Of a stretch of 64,000 nucleotides of DNA, positions 60,512-64,000 are shown in pieces. The DNA is from Drosophila pseudoobscura. Taxonomy: Eukaryota; Arthropoda; Insecta; Diptera; Drosophilidae. Location: positions 434,001-498,000 of the forward strand of contig NC_046679.1 of assembly GCF_009870125.1 (NCBI RefSeq), written 5' to 3'. Each line of letters begins with the position of its first letter. Positions within the stretch are counted from its first letter, which is position 1. A model generated the notes under the pieces. That model was not told the DNA's origin. It searched no databases and saw only the letters and a list, made by a program, of their open reading frames with translations. A program made the position numbers and the translations under genes.

Positions 60512-60531
60512 CAGTGTGACCAGTGTGACCA
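60512..60531 (-). promoter_or_regulatory. Tandem M1BP (Ohler motif 1) sites
   Basis: Two overlapping copies of CAGTGTGACCA (60512-60522 and 60521-60531), the reverse of YGGTCACACTR bound by M1BP at TATA-less fly promoters. They are oriented for the U-box gene at 60168. Confidence 0.6.
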
Positions 60532-60544
60532 CGGACTTATTGAT

Positions 60545-60800
60545 AATATATACCGTCTGACACTCAGAAATATACCGTTTTATTTTTAAAATATACCGTA
60601 AATATACTGACGAATTATTAAAGTTCCATCATACATATTCCTGATTTTTGATATTCCGTCGAACATTACTAGGTAGATAGCACATTTAGCTATGCCCACA
60701 TAATTTTATTCAATTAATGAACCTATTTTCTACTTGACTAGCTTATTTTAAATACTCCCTTTTATTGGATTGTGTCTAAAATAAGGTTTAAAACGTAAGT
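60545..60800 (+). repeat. Inverted interspersed repeat, copy B
   Basis: Reverse-orientation partner of 55211-55494. It starts with ATATACCGTCTGACAC and AATATACCGTTTTATTTT motifs and proceeds through the same ordered blocks to AAAACGTAAG. It is shorter than copy A by a few indels. Confidence 0.85.
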
Positions 60801-61768
60801 GTGTATGGAATGTTACGTCATTGCTGGTCAACAGGTATCCGCTCTGACATCTCTATACCCCACTTCATTTGATTTATATACAAATTCTGTTTTTCAAGCT
60901 GATTTCGTTACCTTTACTCATCCTTGGCCTTCGTAAGCCACCTTGAACTGCAAACGCTTGTTGAAATAGCTTTCTGGCAGAGGTCAGTCTCTTATAGTCT
61001 TATAGAGTATGCATTCATTTAAGAGGTTACAAACATATCTTTAACTCTGTAATATCCGTCTCCCCAGGGTATGCGGAAATAAATGTGTATCAATAAGTAT
61101 TGCATATATATCTTTGCCCACATATTTTCTGTATGATTTTCTCCACTACATGGTAGTGGTAATGTATCATGGCTTGTGGTGCCACTGATCAATCGACCCT
61201 CGGACACGCTCACTTGGACAGTGGGCTTCACCAGAGAACTTTTATTTGCATTTGTGGAGACATCAGGCAGCTGTGAATGGCATATATTAGATAGATATAC
61301 TCCTCCACGCCTCGCTGGAGCTGACTCCTTTATAAATTTGGTTTGAGTGGGGTGGGAGTGGTCCCCCAAAGAAAGTTCGAAGAAAAACCATAAATTATGT
61401 CAAAAATATAACGAAATCCCATAATTAATCATCTGATTAAACTCTGATCTATTATATTTGCCATTTTAGGTCCGCGGCCATTCTTTGAAATCGTGCGCCT
61501 CGAAATGCGTGAGGAAAAAAGGTATGGACAACGAGCAAAACGGCCCAGAAAACGCAACGCATGGAAGGTAAAATCAACCCTTTTGCCCAATATACTTTAA
61601 AGACAAAATCGGCTTTTTATTTTAAAGGTATATTGATAGGGTTCGCCGAGGTGTGGTGCCTATGAACCTTGCAAGTTGCTTTGGCTGTTGTCCATACCCC
61701 TGGGGCAATATTCCATTCCAAATTATCATTTTTTCGCGGTAAGAGAGGTGCAGCAGTAGGACCGACTG
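60801..61768. other. Intergenic with exon-like fragments
   Basis: No gene is called. On the plus strand 61471-61560 follows a good acceptor (TTGCCATTTTAG) and reads PRPFFEIVRLEMREEKRYG, then a basic run ending RKRNAWK before a GTAAAA donor. On the minus strand a protein-like frame (61369-61214) ends ANKSSLVKPTVQ at a GTGAGC donor, and 60979-60920 follows a CCAG acceptor in a compatible phase. Neither has a start codon I can defend. Confidence 0.3.
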
Positions 61769-61822
61769 ATCATCAGAAATATACCAAAATATACCGTTTC
61801 ATTTTCAAAATATACCAGACTC
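61769..61822 (+). repeat. Fragment of the inverted repeat family (copy C)
   Basis: CAGAAATATACC, then AAATATACCGTTTCATTTTC and AAAATATACC match only the motif-bearing head of copies A and B. It is 135-190 nt upstream of the ATG at 61957. Confidence 0.6.
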
Positions 61823-61956
61823 AAGTCGACTCTTCTCGCGTTAAAATTATTGTTTTTTTTTTCAAAACGTCTCTGCAACTCCGGTAAAATTGATTTTGCG
61901 GTTTTTCGTATCTGGACATTTTGTTTTTTGTCAGCTGTTTTTCAAATTTATCGAAA

Positions 61957-62541
61957 ATGAATTTGGAACTTCTAGAGATGCGCAATGTGGATCTCAGCTT
62001 CGGGAATTATGGTAAATTTTACATGTATACACATTTTGATACATGTCAGCTACATATTTATACATTTACGTTACGCAGATTCCGTAGATTTGGGGCAAAG
62101 TGGAAGTTTTTGAAATTGACGGAAGACGGTGAGCCTCCACGGCGAGGGCAGAGCAAGTTTATAAAAAACAACTAAAAACAACTTATGGAAAACTTAATGG
62201 AAGTTAACTACTTTATATCAATTTTGTATTTTTGATACAAATAGTGAGTGGTGTGGTACTGGAGCTCCCAGCAGGGACACCTGGTATGGAAGCTGCTTCA
62301 GGATGAATTGGTGAGGGAGCAAGCCTAGCAGCGACTAATTCTGGTGCTTTGGGGCTGGGTACCCGATCCCCATCTGGAGTGTTTCTGCCGAGTTAGGCTG
62401 AGTCGGCAGGCAAAACATTTGTATGAGGGGCTGCAATACAATCTGCCCCACCGGAGGCAGATTAGAGCCAGAGGCACTCGAGAAAGCCATAACAGCGCCA
62501 AAAATAAAAGTTCACAGGTGGAATGCGAGAGATTATGGTAA
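61957..62541 (+). pseudogene. Small spliced gene or decayed gene, structure unresolved
   Basis: An ATG at 61957 begins MNLELLEMRNVDLSFGNY. A GTAAAT donor (62012) and GTTACGCAG acceptor (to 62078) define a 67-nt intron of typical fly size. The joined frame then reads DSVDLGQSGSF and meets TGA at a T5 run; one T fewer would continue EIDGR to a GTGAGC donor at 62129. Farther on, one frame (about 62248-62541) reads VVWYWSSQQGHLVWKLLQ, stops at a TAG (62323-62325), and continues for 72 more codons (LSRQAKHLYEGLQYN). No family is recognised. It could be an intact short gene, an assembly error, or a pseudogene. Confidence 0.25.
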
Positions 62542-62696
62542 TCTTTGACGGTGTGAGCGTTTTCCCTTTCTTGTGAATGGCTTGACCATCAGTAGTTCGG
62601 AAGATAAGAACCGACTACGGGCGGATAAGCTGCGGCGAAGCTATAAGTGGACCTTCGGCAGGTGCGACGTCCTCAGTTGTGCAGTGAACGACGGCC

Positions 62697-64000
62697 ATGA
62701 AAGGAATCGTGCTCTTGCTGCTCTGCAGTGCGCTGGTCGCATCTGCGGTCAACCTGCCAGGTGTGCCCGTGGACTTCGAGGTGGACGACAAGGTGCTGTC
62801 CGCCATTGCGGACGACGTGGCGGATCGGCTCGCGAAGGAATACCTCAACTACATGAAGACGGGTGTGGAAACGCCGGCCTTCAAGAAGCTGACCGCGCAG
62901 TTGGCCAATTCGCACAGCCAAAAGGACATTTTCACGCGGAATCTGCCCGAACTGGAGACGCGCGACAGCTTCTTCGTGTGCGTCGCCTGCCGCTCAGTGA
63001 TGCGCGTCTTTGCCAAGACCATCCGGGAGGAGGACGGTGAACTCCACGGCGAGGACAGCGCAGAGTTCATGAAGAAGTTCGCCATGGACGTTTGCAAGCG
63101 CCTCAACCTGCAGACCGAGGAGGTGTGCGAGGGTCTGATCGACTCCAACCTGCCCAGCGTCGAATACATCATGCGCAACTCTGAGATTGACTCGCAGAGC
63201 TTCTGCTCGCTGTTCATGGAGTTCAGTTTCTGCAACACTGGCTCCAACCAGGATTACAACTGGACACTTACGGTGGACTCCACCGGCGAGGCCATCACCG
63301 GCCCCAAGGCGGACCCCCCTCAGGCCACCGATTCGGACATAAAGATCTGTCATTTCAGCGACATCCACCACGACCCGCTGTACGAGCCCGGCAGCCTCGC
63401 CTCCTGCGCTGAGCCCATGTGCTGCCAACGGAACCAGGAGACGGCGCAGGGGACTAGCGAGGCAGCAGGCTTCTGGGGCGACTATCGCGACTGCGACTTG
63501 CCCTGGCACAGCTTTGAATCGGCCCTTGATCATGCCGTGGCCACTGAGAAGTGCGACTATGTCTATCAAACCGGAGACATTGTTGATCACATGGTCTGGG
63601 CCACATCTGTGGAGAAGAATACCGAAGTGCTGACCAAGGTCAGCAGCCGCCTAAACGAGGCATACCCCGATGTTCCCATCTACCCCTGCATAGGTAACCA
63701 CGAGCCCCATCCACTCAATCTGTAAGTAGTTAAATTCTTCATTCCATTCTATATTCAGTGCTGTGCTAATCCTCTCCCATTTCCAATCCTCTCTAATCTT
63801 ATATTTCAGCTTCAGTCCCGAGGGTGTGCCAGAAGAGGTCAGCACCAAGTGGCTGTACGAGCACCTGTACAACGACTGGTCCAAGTGGCTGCCGGTCGAG
63901 ACCAAGGAGACGATCCTCAAGGGCGGCTACTACACTGTCTCCCCGCGCCAGGGCTTCCGGATCATTGCCCTGAACAGCAACGACTGCTACACGGACAACT
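62697..64000 (+). CDS. Acid sphingomyelinase (sphingomyelin phosphodiesterase), partial
   Basis: Hydrolyses sphingomyelin to ceramide and phosphocholine in lysosomes or after secretion. Coding exons are 62697-63721 and 63810 onward, running past the window end, with a GTAAGT donor and TATATTTCAG acceptor in phase 2. Residues 1-17 are a signal peptide (MKGIVLLLLCSALVASA). A saposin-B domain spans about 90-185 with its cysteine pattern (FFVCVACRSVM, DVCKRLNL, EEVCEGLI, FCSLFMEFSFC). The metallophosphatase core follows, with zinc-binding motifs CHFSDIHHD, QTGDIVDH and GNHE (333-336). Cysteines in SCAEPMCCQ and DYRDCDLPW are those of the family. Tandem aSMase genes (CG15533 and CG15534) are, as I recall, in the same chromosomal region as hdc in D. 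melanogaster, so this is probably one of them. Confidence 0.93.

Noticed and set aside
1-64000. CRISPR arrays, bacterial operons, phage or plasmid signals
   Set aside because: Intron-bearing insect genes throughout; direct repeats are simple repeats or the UTR block, with no CRISPR spacing.

Overview
The window is nuclear DNA from a fruit fly (genus Drosophila). It holds headcase (hdc), the two divergent secreted-ferritin genes Fer1HCH and Fer2LCH, and an acid sphingomyelinase gene of the CG15533/CG15534 type, an association like that of D. melanogaster 3R 99E-F. Introns, splice sites, poly(A) signals and abundant dinucleotide and hexanucleotide low-complexity DNA are those of a fly. I cannot fix the species; the GC-rich, microsatellite-rich introns would suit an obscura-group fly, but that is a guess.

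Layout. 1-6853 is intron of hdc, rich in CT/CTG simple sequence. 6854-10279 holds the last four coding exons of hdc, including the internal UAA at 8861 followed in frame by 471 more open codons and a strong hairpin: the stop-codon readthrough system known for this gene. 10280 to about 22010 looks like an exceptionally long hdc 3' UTR ending at an AATAAA at 21986; it contains a higher-order repeat block (11879-12560). 22010-27230 is empty intergenic DNA.

27230-31850 is the ferritin locus. Fer1HCH (minus) and Fer2LCH (plus) are head to head. Fer1HCH has a textbook iron-responsive element in its 5' leader, placed inside a candidate alternative intron, and four metal-response-element cores in its first coding intron. 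The two subunits co-assemble into secreted ferritin, so a shared divergent promoter fits their joint expression.

31850-52800 is about 21 kb in which I find no convincing gene, only simple repeats and a transposon scrap. 52817-53029 encodes a small secreted basic peptide.

54660-60170 is a compact cluster of housekeeping-type genes: a Fyv7/TAP26-like rRNA-processing protein, mRpS18C, a coiled-coil protein resembling Sfr1/Mei5 at its C-terminus, an unrecognised lysine-rich protein, and an RNF37/UBOX5-type U-box ubiquitin ligase. Two copies of a roughly 270-bp sequence lie about 5 kb apart in opposite orientation. Each carries GTATATTT-type promoter motifs at one end and sits upstream of genes, and a third fragment lies near 61.8 kb. 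60.8-62.6 kb contains short exon-like stretches that I could not resolve into genes. The window ends inside the sphingomyelinase gene (62697 onward).
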